43,885 bases of DNA from positions 1 through 43,885 of the forward strand of contig NZ_JAEUOI010000204.1 of the NCBI RefSeq assembly GCF_016790145.1, in the 5' to 3' direction. Shown here piece after piece: positions 1 to 7,410 of the stretch. The notes beneath the pieces were generated by a model. That model was not told the DNA's origin and ran no database searches. It saw only the letters and a program-made list of their open reading frames with translations. A program made the position numbers and the translations under genes. Each line of letters opens with the position of its first letter. Within the stretch, counting starts at the first letter, position 1. This DNA comes from Propionivibrio sp. (lineage in GTDB: Bacteria; Pseudomonadota; Gammaproteobacteria; Burkholderiales; Rhodocyclaceae).

Positions 1-420
1 GTAGTAATCGACCTGCACCGAGTGATCGACCACCAGATCGACCGGTACCAGCGGCTCGATGCGCCGCGGATCGACCCCACGCGCCACCGCCACCTGACGC
101 ATGGCGGCCAGGTCGCAGAGCAGCGGCACCCCGGTGAAATCCTGCAGGACAACACGGGCGACAACGAAAGGAATCTCCTCGCTACGCAGCGCGTTCGGCT
201 GCCAGTTCGCCAGTTCGCGGATATGCTGTTCGCTCACCCGTTTGCCGTCGCAGTGGCGCAGCAGCGCCTCAAGCACGATACGCAACGAGACCGGCAGGCG
301 CGAGATGTTGCCGACGCCGGCCCGTGCCAGCGCCGGCAGCGAGTGGAACAGCGCGTCCGGACGGTTCGGGAGATTGGGGCAGGAAAAACGCGAAAGTGTA
401 GCGAACGGGGAGTGTGTCAT
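1..420 (-). CDS. acnA: Aconitate hydratase A, N-terminal part (runs off the window)
   Basis: Reading the minus strand from an ATG at 420 gives 140 uninterrupted codons to the window edge. The protein resembles the N-terminus of the AcnA/IRP1 aconitase family, which interconverts citrate and isocitrate in the TCA cycle with a [4Fe-4S] cluster. Family landmarks are visible in order: LPVSLRIVLEALLR, IPFVVARVVLQDFTG, VPLLCDLAAMR and VPVDLVVDHSVQVDYY. The cluster cysteines and catalytic serine lie beyond the window. The IPFVVARVVLQDFTGVP segment favours AcnA over the methylcitrate-pathway AcnD. No strong ribosome binding site precedes the ATG. The gene is divergent from the restriction-modification gene to its right. 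Confidence 0.93.
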   Translation of the reverse strand, partial: MTHSPFATLSRFSCPNLPNRPDALFHSLPALARAGVGNISRLPVSLRIVLEALLRHCDGKRVSEQHIRELANWQPNALRSEEIPFVVARVVLQDFTGVPLLCDLAAMRQVAVARGVDPRRIEPLVPVDLVVDHSVQVDYY

Positions 421-512
421 GGCAAGTCTCAATCAATCCTGCAAAAGGGGCAGGTTCAATGATGACAGGAAAATCGTCTGTGCGTTCCCCCACAAACAAT
501 CGGGGTAGCAAC

Positions 513-675
513 CGAGGGCAATTGCACCAAACTTCAAAGTCCACCGCAGAGCCGCAAAGAAGCAAAGGAAACGCAAAGAAAGCCAAAATGTATTAATCGC
601 CTTTGATTTTCTTTGCGAAATCTTCGCGTCCTTCGCGCCTTCGCGGTGGATGTAGTTTGATGCAATTGCCCTGCG
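513..675. repeat. Imperfect ~160 bp palindrome (MITE- or REP-like)
   Basis: The region between acnA and the restriction-modification gene folds back on itself. The outer arms AGGGCAATTGCA (515-526) and TGCAATTGCCCT (661-672) are perfect complements. The inner arms 540-587 and 602-650 begin TCCACCGC and end GCGGTGGA, and both carry runs of AAAG/CTTTG-type words (GCAAAGAAAG against CTTTGCGAAA), pairing imperfectly across an AT-rich centre near 590-600. The rest of the 421-725 intergenic stretch shows no gene. It could be a non-autonomous mobile element or a bidirectional transcript-end hairpin serving both flanking genes. Confidence 0.7.
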
Positions 676-725
676 CAAACCTGACAAAACCGCCTCGCCG
701 GCTCCCTTATGGCATACTCCGGCCC

Positions 726-3700
726 ATGACTCTTTCCCCGGAAGCCTTCCTCGCCCGCTGGCAGCATGCCGACGGTTCCGAACTGGCCAACTACCAGTTG
801 TTCGTCACCGACCCGTGCAAGCTGCTTGGCGTGCCGTCGCCCGATCCGGCGCGCGAGGATACGCGGGACAACGCTTACGTCTTCGAGCGGCGTATCACCT
901 TTCACCATGGCGACGGCAGCACCTCGATGGGGCGTATCGACTGCTACCGGCGCCGCACCTGCGTGCTCGAAACCAAGAAGATCAAGCTCGGTGCCGCAAC
1001 CAAAGGCTTCGACGACGCCATGCAGCGCGCTCGTGCTCAGGCCGAAAACTATGCCCGTGCGCTGCCGGCCGAGGAGGGCCGACCGCCCTTCCTGATCGTC
1101 ATCGACGTCGGCCACGTCATCGAGCTGTACGCCGACTTCACCTGCTCCGGCGCCACCTACACGCCGTTCCCCGACCCGCGCTCGCATCGCATCAGACTGG
1201 CCGAGTTGTGCAACCCCGCCGACGAAAGCATCCGCGCCCGCCTCAAAACACTGTGGCTCGACCCGCTGGCGCTGGATCCCGCGCGCGCCTCGGCCAAAGT
1301 GACGCGCGAGATCGCCGGGCATCTGGCGAAAATCGCCAAAACGCTCGAAGGCGCCGGCCACCATCCCGAACTCGTCGCCGGCTTCCTGACGCGCTGCCTG
1401 TTCTCGATTTTCGCCGAAGACGTCGGCCTGCTGCCCCGGCAGAACGGCAAAGGCACCTTCACCGCACTGCTCGAAACGCTGCACGGCAACCCGCAGCAAT
1501 TCGTCCCCCTGCTCGCCGCGCTGTGGCGCGAGATGGACAGCGGCGGCTTCTCCGTGGTGCTGCGCGCAACGCTGCCACGCTTCAACGGCAAGCTGTTCAA
1601 ACAGCCCGAGGTGATCGCGCTCGACCGCGAGCAGATCGGCCTGCTCATCGAAGCCTCAAGCGCCGACTGGACGCAGGTCGAACCGGTCATCTTCGGTACC
1701 TTGCTCGAACGCGCGCTGTCGCCCGGCGAACGCCACGCGCTCGGCGCCCACTACACGCCGCGTGCCTACGTCGAACGCCTGGTCCTGCCGACCGTCGTCG
1801 AGCCGCTGCGCGAGCAGTGGCGCAACGTGCAGGCCGCCGCGCTGCTGCTGGCCAACGAAGGCAGGCTCGACGCGGCACGCAGCGAAGTCGACGCCTTTCA
1901 CCACCGCCTGTGCCAGGTGCGCGTGCTTGACCCGGCCTGCGGCTCGGCGAATTTTTTGTATGTCACGCTCGAACACATGAAGCGCCTCGAAGGCGAAGTG
2001 CTCGACCAGATGCAGGCTTTTGGCGCCGGACAACAACGGCTCGAAGCCGCAGGCCTCAGCGTCGACCCGCACCAGTTCCTCGGCCTCGAACTCAACCCGC
2101 GCGCCGCCGCCATCGCCGAACTCGTGCTGTGGATCGGCTATCTGCAATGGCACTTCCGCACCAACGGCAGCGGCCTGCCGCCGCAGCCGATTCTCAAGGA
2201 CTTCAGAAACGTCGAATGCCGCGATGCGGTGCTGGCCTGGGATGGCGTCGAAAGCGTGCTTGATGAACACGGCGTACCGGTCAGCCGCTGGGACGGCGTG
2301 ACGATGAAAACGCACCCGGTAACCGGCGAGCCGGTGCCCGACGAAAACCACCGCCAGTCCTTGCAGCGCTACATCAACCCGCGCCGCGCCGAATGGCCGC
2401 AGGCCGACTACATCGTCGGCAACCCGCCTTTCATCGGTGCCGCCAGCATGCGTGCCGCGCTCGGCGACGGCTACGTCGACGCCCTGCGCAACACCTGGCA
2501 AGACGTTCCCGAATCGGCCGACCTCGTCATGTTCTGGTGGCACCACGCCGCGCAACTCGTCGCCACAGGCGAGGTTCGGCGTTTCGGCCTGATCACCACC
2601 AACAGCCTCAAGCAGACTTTCAACCGCCGCGTCGTGCAGGGCGCACTGGATCAAGGCGTGGCGCTCGCCTTCGCCATCCCCGACCACCCGTGGGTCGATA
2701 GCGCCGACGGTGCGGCAGTGCGTATCGCCATGACCGTCGGCACGATCGATAACGTCGAAGGTCGCCTGCTCAGCGTGACCGACGAGCGCGAAGGCAAGGG
2801 CGAAGGGCTGGACGTGACGTTGCAGGAACAGCTCGGACTGCTGCATGCCGATTTGCGGATCGGAGCAAATGTGGCGGCGGCGAGGGCGTTGCGAGCCAAC
2901 ACTGAATTGAGCAATCGTGGCTTCTGCCTATTTGGCGCTGGTTTTATCGTACCGCCAGAGGATGCCATCCGCCTCGAAGCCAACGCGCCGATCAAGGCTT
3001 ACCGCAACGGTCGTGATCTGACCGAACGGCCACGTGGCGTGAAGGTGATTGATCTTTTCGGACTCACCGCAGAGGAAGTTCGCGCTTGTTATCCGGCGAC
3101 TTTTCAATGGGTGCTCGAACGGGTAAAACCCGAACGCGACAACAACAACCGAGAAAGTCGTCGCCTCAACTGGTGGCTGTTCGGAGAGCAAAACCCGAAA
3201 CTGCGCTCTCAGTTGACTGGTCTGCCGCGCTACATCGCCACAGTCGAAACCGCCAAGCATCGAACCTTCCAGTTCCTCGAAGCCGACATCGCACCGGACA
3301 ACATGCTTGTCTGCATCGCTAGCGACGATGCCATCCAACTTGGCGTGTTGTCCTCGTGCGTTCACGTTTCCTGGGCGCTTGCTGCCGGTGGCACGCTGGA
3401 AGATCGACCGCGTTATAACAAATCCCGCTGCTTCGAACCTTTCCCCTTTCCCGCCGCCACGCCCGAACAAGCCACCCGCATACGCGACCTCTCCGAGCAA
3501 CTCGACGCGCATCGCAAGCGTCAGCAGGCCGCGCACGCCAGCCTGACGCTGACCGGGATGTACAACGTGCTCGGAAAGCTGCGCAGCGGCGAAGCGCTCA
3601 ACGCAAAAGAAAAAACCATCCACGAGCACGGTCTGGTAAGCGTGCTGAAAACCCTGCACGACGAACTCGACGCCGCCGTGCTCGATGCCTACGGCTGGGG

Positions 3701-4157
3701 CGACCTCGCCGCGCCGCTGGCCGACCCGGTGCTGAAGGAAGCCGCCAGCGAAACCCTGCTCGTCCGCCTCGTCGCGCTCAACGCCGAACGTGCCGCCGAA
3801 GAAGCGCAAGGCCAGGTCCGCTGGTTGCGCCCGGACTATCAGCACCCGGCCGGGAGGCCGCAGCAATCGGTCATCGCCATCGACTATGCCGTACCGGCAA
3901 GGCAGGACGCGGTGGATGGCGTTGCCCTGCCGGAGATGGCCATGGCACGCGCCTCCTGGCCGAATACCTTGCCCGAGCAGGTCGCCGCCGTTATCCGCGT
4001 GCTGGCCGCGTCGCCCCTGCCACTCAGCACCGCCGATCTCGCCGCCCGCTTCACCGGCAAAGGCGCCTGGAAAAAACGCCTGCCGCAAATCGTCGACACC
4101 CTCGAAGCCTTGGGCCGCTTGCGGCGGCAGGGCGAATTGCTGAGCGCGAGCGATTGA
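726..4157 (+). CDS. Single-chain restriction-modification enzyme, MmeI type (Type IIG/IIL)
   Basis: The 1143-residue protein joins a nuclease and an adenine methyltransferase. Near the N-terminus D72-x9-E82-T-K84 reproduces the D-x9-ExK nuclease motif known from MmeI. A helical spacer follows, containing ALLAALWREMDSGG and FNGKLF. The methyltransferase has SAM motif I DPACGSANF (402-410) and catalytic NPPF (566-569). The region after about residue 720 probably contains target recognition. The last ~65 residues resemble a winged helix. It is longer than MmeI (about 919 aa). I chose ATG 726 because an upstream extension would read into the palindrome at 513-675. Enzymes of this family cut at a distance from the site and methylate with the same chain, so no separate methylase gene is expected, and none is seen. 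A pure methyltransferase role is less likely because the nuclease residues are intact. Confidence 0.85.
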   Translation: MTLSPEAFLARWQHADGSELANYQLFVTDPCKLLGVPSPDPAREDTRDNAYVFERRITFHHGDGSTSMGRIDCYRRRTCVLETKKIKLGAATKGFDDAMQRARAQAENYARALPAEEGRPPFLIVIDVGHVIELYADFTCSGATYTPFPDPRSHRIRLAELCNPADESIRARLKTLWLDPLALDPARASAKVTREIAGHLAKIAKTLEGAGHHPELVAGFLTRCLFSIFAEDVGLLPRQNGKGTFTALLETLHGNPQQFVPLLAALWREMDSGGFSVVLRATLPRFNGKLFKQPEVIALDREQIGLLIEASSADWTQVEPVIFGTLLERALSPGERHALGAHYTPRAYVERLVLPTVVEPLREQWRNVQAAALLLANEGRLDAARSEVDAFHHRLCQVRVLDPACGSANFLYVTLEHMKRLEGEVLDQMQAFGAGQQRLEAAGLSVDPHQFLGLELNPRAAAIAELVLWIGYLQWHFRTNGSGLPPQPILKDFRNVECRDAVLAWDGVESVLDEHGVPVSRWDGVTMKTHPVTGEPVPDENHRQSLQRYINPRRAEWPQADYIVGNPPFIGAASMRAALGDGYVDALRNTWQDVPESADLVMFWWHHAAQLVATGEVRRFGLITTNSLKQTFNRRVVQGALDQGVALAFAIPDHPWVDSADGAAVRIAMTVGTIDNVEGRLLSVTDEREGKGEGLDVTLQEQLGLLHADLRIGANVAAARALRANTELSNRGFCLFGAGFIVPPEDAIRLEANAPIKAYRNGRDLTERPRGVKVIDLFGLTAEEVRACYPATFQWVLERVKPERDNNNRESRRLNWWLFGEQNPKLRSQLTGLPRYIATVETAKHRTFQFLEADIAPDNMLVCIASDDAIQLGVLSSCVHVSWALAAGGTLEDRPRYNKSRCFEPFPFPAATPEQATRIRDLSEQLDAHRKRQQAAHASLTLTGMYNVLGKLRSGEALNAKEKTIHEHGLVSVLKTLHDELDAAVLDAYGWGDLAAPLADPVLKEAASETLLVRLVALNAERAAEEAQGQVRWLRPDYQHPAGRPQQSVIAIDYAVPARQDAVDGVALPEMAMARASWPNTLPEQVAAVIRVLAASPLPLSTADLAARFTGKGAWKKRLPQIVDTLEALGRLRRQGELLSASD

Positions 4158-4193
4158 TTGCGCAATGCCCTTGATACTGACTAAACTCGTACC

Positions 4194-4430
4194 ATGAAGT
4201 ACACGCAATACTTCCTTCTTACGCGGCAGCGGCCGGATCGTTCGCCGATTGCTTTGGAATGGATAGCGCGCGTGGTGTTGTCGCCCGAACATGAGTTCGT
4301 GCAGGAAGATGGCCGCATCCGGCGCTGGAAACGTATCGACGAGGCCGAAGGCAGGTTCTTGCGGGTTGTCTTGCTTGACGACGGTGAAACGGTTCACAAC
4401 GCTTTTTTTGATCGGAGTTTTTCGCCATGA
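4194..4430 (+). CDS. Small conserved hypothetical protein, partner of a DUF2283 protein
   Basis: A 78-residue protein beginning MKYTQYFLLTRQRPDRS, with a central WIARVVLSPEHE and a C-terminal VVLLDDGETVHNAFFDRSF. It has no signal peptide or membrane segment. The stop codon overlaps the start of the next gene in an ATGA, so the two are translationally coupled. From memory, similar short proteins commonly precede DUF2283 genes, and the arrangement resembles a toxin-antitoxin pair, with this member as the possible toxin. No RNase or other catalytic motif is recognisable, so the function is unknown. Confidence 0.7.
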   Translation: MKYTQYFLLTRQRPDRSPIALEWIARVVLSPEHEFVQEDGRIRRWKRIDEAEGRFLRVVLLDDGETVHNAFFDRSFSP

Positions 4431-4624
4431 ACATCAAGTATTTTCAGGACACCGATACGCTTTACATCGAATTCCGCAAGGGTGAGATCAGCGAAACGCG
4501 CGATCTCGACGAAAACACCTTGCTCGATGTCGATGCCTCGGGGCAGATCGTGGCAATGACCATCGAGCACGCCAGCGACCGTGCCGATATCCCGCAGTTT
4601 TCATTTGAGCTGATCGCGGCCTGA
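4427..4624 (+). CDS. DUF2283 family protein
   Basis: A 65-residue protein with the typical DUF2283 opening, in which a short N-terminal strand is followed by DTDTLYIEF and then by TRDLDENTLLDVDASGQIVAMTIEHAS. DUF2283 is a small beta-rich domain of unknown function. The start is well supported: GGAG at 4414-4417 lies about 9 bases before the ATG, which overlaps the previous stop (ATGA, 4427-4430). In the coupled pair this would be the candidate antitoxin or regulator, but that role is inferred only from size and order. Confidence 0.82.
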   Translation: MNIKYFQDTDTLYIEFRKGEISETRDLDENTLLDVDASGQIVAMTIEHASDRADIPQFSFELIAA

Positions 4625-4810
4625 TCTGGCCATTTTTCGGCGCATTGGTAGTGTGTAGGCGATGCCAGGATCGCCGATTGACTGGCGTAGCAAGGGTGAC
4701 TTAAGCACTGCCCGAACCAACCAATTTTTACACCATTTTTACGTTCGTCGCGGGACAATGACATCAGAGTCTGTGAATAAATCATTAGTGCCTGATTTCC
4801 ACGCTCGTCA

Positions 4811-4922
4811 CCCCGGCGGAAGCCGGGGTCCAGTTCGTTTATCTGATTTTATTTATGGATATCAGTGGCAGTGACTGGATTCCGGCTTTCGCCGGAAAGA
4901 GCGCGAAGCCTGGCCTCGGGCC
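4811..4922. repeat. Pair of REP-like palindromes
   Basis: Two GC-rich palindromes sit in the gene-free stretch 4625-5010: CCCCGGCGGAAGCCGGGG (4811-4828) and TTCCGGCTTTCGCCGGAA (4880-4897), separated by an AT-rich spacer. The second is followed by GCGAAGCCTGGCCTCGGGCC (4903-4922), which recurs at 19645-19664, and its core recurs at 10524-10543. This marks it as a dispersed element of this genome. Nothing else is evident in the rest of the stretch. Confidence 0.75.
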
Positions 4923-5010
4923 ACGGCTTGGGAGGTTTTATCCATTAATGCACCGCCTCTGAGGCCGGGTTTATTGGCGAACCCGGCAAATTGTTCAGGT
5001 TACCCAAACC

Positions 5011-6591
5011 ATGTCGTTCGTCCCGAAGCCGTCTGTCGGTGCCTTTCCTTCCCTCCTCGCCTGGCAGCGATTTGCCCTGGCTTTGCTCGCCTGCGCGGCT
5101 ACAGCGCTGATCGCCACCCCCCTGCTCAAGTATCTGGATCTGGCCAATATCGTGATGCTGTTCCTGCTCACGGTTCTGCTCATTGGTGTCAGCCTTGGTC
5201 TGGCCCCGGCCCTGCTTGCCGCATTTGTCAGCGTCGGGATGTTCGACTTCTTTTTCGTACCGCCGCGCTTCTCGTTTGAAGTGCATGACGGTCAGTATCT
5301 CGTTACCTTCGCCGTCATGCTGGCGGTGGCGATCATCACCGGCCAGTTGACCGCCGGCCTGCGCCGGCAGGCCGATGAATCGGCTGCGGAGGCCTTGCGT
5401 ACGCATGCGCTGTACGAAATGGCGCGCGACCTGTCCGGCGCGCTGATGCTCGAACAGGTCGTGGATATCACGCGCGACTTCCTGCACAAGGTGTTGAACG
5501 CCGAGTCCACGATTCTGCTGCCCGACAGCACGGGCCGTCTGCAAGCCTGTTCCGGCCAGAAATCTGCCCGTCTCCAGATCGAGCCGCGGCTGGCGATCAT
5601 GGCTTATGACGGGGGCAAACCGGTCGATTGCGTGCAACTGGCCGACAGCGGCTATGCCGAGCTCTATCTGCCGCTGAAGGCGTCGCAGCGCGTGCGCGGC
5701 GTGGTCGCGGTGGCGTCGAGCGAAAGCGGGCTGGCGCCGGAATTCCTGCACACTCAGCAGCAGCGGCTGGAAACGATGGCTTCGCTGGTGGCCATTGCCG
5801 TCGAGCGCGTGCACTACGTCGATGTGGCCCAGAACACGCAGGTGCAGATCGTCTCGGAACGACTGCGCAGTTCGATACTTTCCGCCCTCTCGCATGACCT
5901 GCGCACCCCGCTGACGGCGCTGGTCGGGCTCGCGGATTCGCTGACCATCAGCAAGCCGCCGCTCGCTGAAGCCGCGCTGGAGACGGCCGAGGCCATTCGC
6001 GAGCAGGCTGAACGGCTGGCCGGTCTGGTCGGCAATCTGCTCGACATGGCCCGCCTGAATGCCGGTGACGTGACGTTGCAAAAGGAGTGGCAGCCGATCG
6101 AGGAGGTCATCGGGTCGAGCATCAAGCTGCTTGGTCGCGCGCTGGCCGAGCATCCGGTCAAGGTATCGCTGGCGAAGGACGTGCCGCTGATCGAGTTCGA
6201 CGCCGTGCTGATCGAACGGGTTTTCTGCAACCTGCTGGAAAACGCCGCGAAATATTCGCCACCGGGTTTAGCCATCGAGATCGCCGTGCACCTCCGTGAC
6301 GGTAAGCTTGAAGTCGCTGTTTCCGACAGTGGCCAGGGTTTTGCCGTGGATAAAGATCATGCCGTGTTCGAGATGTTTGTCCGTGGCCAGCCTGAGTCGT
6401 CCACGCCGGGGGTCGGGCTGGGGCTGGCCATTTGCCGCGCCATAGTCGAAGCGCATGCGGGGACGATCACGGCGGCCAACCGTGCGCAAGGGGGGGCCTG
6501 CGTCACGTTTTCTCTGCCGCTCGGCGAACCGCCGCGCATCGAAGAGGAAGTCCTTGCTCAGGAAGACGGTCGTCAGTCGTGCAATCCGTGA
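5011..6591 (+). CDS. KdpD-like membrane histidine kinase lacking the N-terminal sensor half
   Basis: A 526-residue kinase corresponding to the C-terminal part of KdpD (~900 aa). A DUF4118 membrane domain occupies about residues 15-115 (LDLANIVMLFLLTVLL, FDFFFVPPRFSFEV). A GAF-like region follows, then HisKA with the phosphoacceptor H295 in SHDLRTPLTALVGLAD, then a HATPase with NLLENAAKYSPPG and GVGLGLAICRAIVEAH. The cytoplasmic KdpD and universal-stress-protein-like domains of the full-length protein are absent, and no homologous sequence lies upstream in any frame. The gene ends in a GTGA overlap with a KdpE-like regulator, and kup follows, so a role in potassium or osmotic response is likely. 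The kdpFABC genes are not in the window. Confidence 0.87.
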   Translation: MSFVPKPSVGAFPSLLAWQRFALALLACAATALIATPLLKYLDLANIVMLFLLTVLLIGVSLGLAPALLAAFVSVGMFDFFFVPPRFSFEVHDGQYLVTFAVMLAVAIITGQLTAGLRRQADESAAEALRTHALYEMARDLSGALMLEQVVDITRDFLHKVLNAESTILLPDSTGRLQACSGQKSARLQIEPRLAIMAYDGGKPVDCVQLADSGYAELYLPLKASQRVRGVVAVASSESGLAPEFLHTQQQRLETMASLVAIAVERVHYVDVAQNTQVQIVSERLRSSILSALSHDLRTPLTALVGLADSLTISKPPLAEAALETAEAIREQAERLAGLVGNLLDMARLNAGDVTLQKEWQPIEEVIGSSIKLLGRALAEHPVKVSLAKDVPLIEFDAVLIERVFCNLLENAAKYSPPGLAIEIAVHLRDGKLEVAVSDSGQGFAVDKDHAVFEMFVRGQPESSTPGVGLGLAICRAIVEAHAGTITAANRAQGGACVTFSLPLGEPPRIEEEVLAQEDGRQSCNP

Positions 6592-7304
6592 GCGCAAAAG
6601 TCACTGAGCGAGTCAGCGAGCGTGCCGCGACAGTCCTTGTCGTCGAGGACGAAAAGCTGATCCGCCGCTTTGTTCGCACGGCACTGGAAGGAGAAGGCTG
6701 CCGCGTTTTTGAGGCGGCAACGTCAGCGCAGGGTCTGATTGAAGCTGGCCAACAGAAGCCCGATCTGGTGGTGCTCGATCTTGGCCTGCCCGATGGCAAC
6801 GGCATCGACTTCATCCGCCATCTGCGTGGCTGGTCGGATGTGCCGATTCTTGTGCTCTCGGCACGTGCGCACGAGAAGGACAAAATCCAGGCGCTGGATG
6901 TCGGTGCCGACGACTACCTGACCAAGCCGTTTGGCGTTGGCGAACTGCGTGCGCGAGCGCGCGCGCTCTTGCGGCGGCAGAGTCGGGATGGCGAGGGCGC
7001 GACGCCGATCATGGAATTCGGCGACGTGCGCGTCGATTTCTCACGACGCGCGGTGACCCGGAAGGGCGATGCGTTGCATCTGACGCCGATCGAGTATCGC
7101 CTGCTCTGCGTACTGCTGGCCAATAGCGGCAAGGTGATGACCCAGCGCCATCTGTTGCGCGAGGTCTGGGGGCCATCGTGTGTCGAGAGCAATCATTACC
7201 TGCGTGTTTACCTTGGTCATCTGCGCCAGAAACTGGAAGACGACCCGACGCAACCGAAGTATCTTTTAACCGAAACCGGGGTGGGTTATCGCTTCCAGCC
7301 GTGA
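6588..7304 (+). CDS. KdpE-like OmpR-family response regulator
   Basis: A 238-residue protein with a receiver domain (VLVVEDEKLIRRFVR, phosphoacceptor D64 in VVLDLGLPDGNG, KPF near residue 110) and a C-terminal winged-helix output domain (LTPIEYRLLCVLLANSGKVM, YLRVYLGHLRQKLE, GVGYRF). It is the partner of the upstream kinase. I place the start at GTG 6588, overlapping the kinase stop as GTGA; an in-frame GTG at 6579 is the alternative. By analogy with KdpE it would activate potassium-uptake genes, and the obvious local target is kup, about 100 bases downstream. Confidence 0.88.
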   Translation: MSAKVTERVSERAATVLVVEDEKLIRRFVRTALEGEGCRVFEAATSAQGLIEAGQQKPDLVVLDLGLPDGNGIDFIRHLRGWSDVPILVLSARAHEKDKIQALDVGADDYLTKPFGVGELRARARALLRRQSRDGEGATPIMEFGDVRVDFSRRAVTRKGDALHLTPIEYRLLCVLLANSGKVMTQRHLLREVWGPSCVESNHYLRVYLGHLRQKLEDDPTQPKYLLTETGVGYRFQP

Positions 7305-7395
7305 AATTCAGCCGATCCACCAGAAGGTCATGTTGAATCTCTTTACAACCCGTGGCACGAAGCCTGTCCTCGTGCCGCGAGTTGAATTTCATGGC
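7298..7395. promoter_or_regulatory. Nested inverted repeats in the kup leader
   Basis: The gap between the regulator and kup holds two concentric inverted repeats. The outer arms are GCCGTGAAATTCA (7298-7310) and TGAATTTCATGGC (7383-7395), 12 of 13 complementary. The inner arms are GGCACGA (7354-7360) and TCGTGCC (7370-7376) around a 9-base loop. No T-tract follows the inner hairpin, so an intrinsic terminator is unlikely. The right outer arm ends 15 bases before the kup ATG, where a folded mRNA or bound dimer could affect expression. Confidence 0.5.
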
Positions 7396-7410
7396 TAATC
7401 AGGACATTCA

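Noticed and set aside
815-1930. Long arginine-rich open frame inside the restriction-modification gene
   Set aside because: It lies in another frame of a gene with clear motifs, has Arg/Ala/Pro-biased composition and no recognisable domain, typical of GC-rich shadow frames.
7352-7378. Inner hairpin upstream of kup as an intrinsic terminator
   Set aside because: No run of T follows the stem on either strand.
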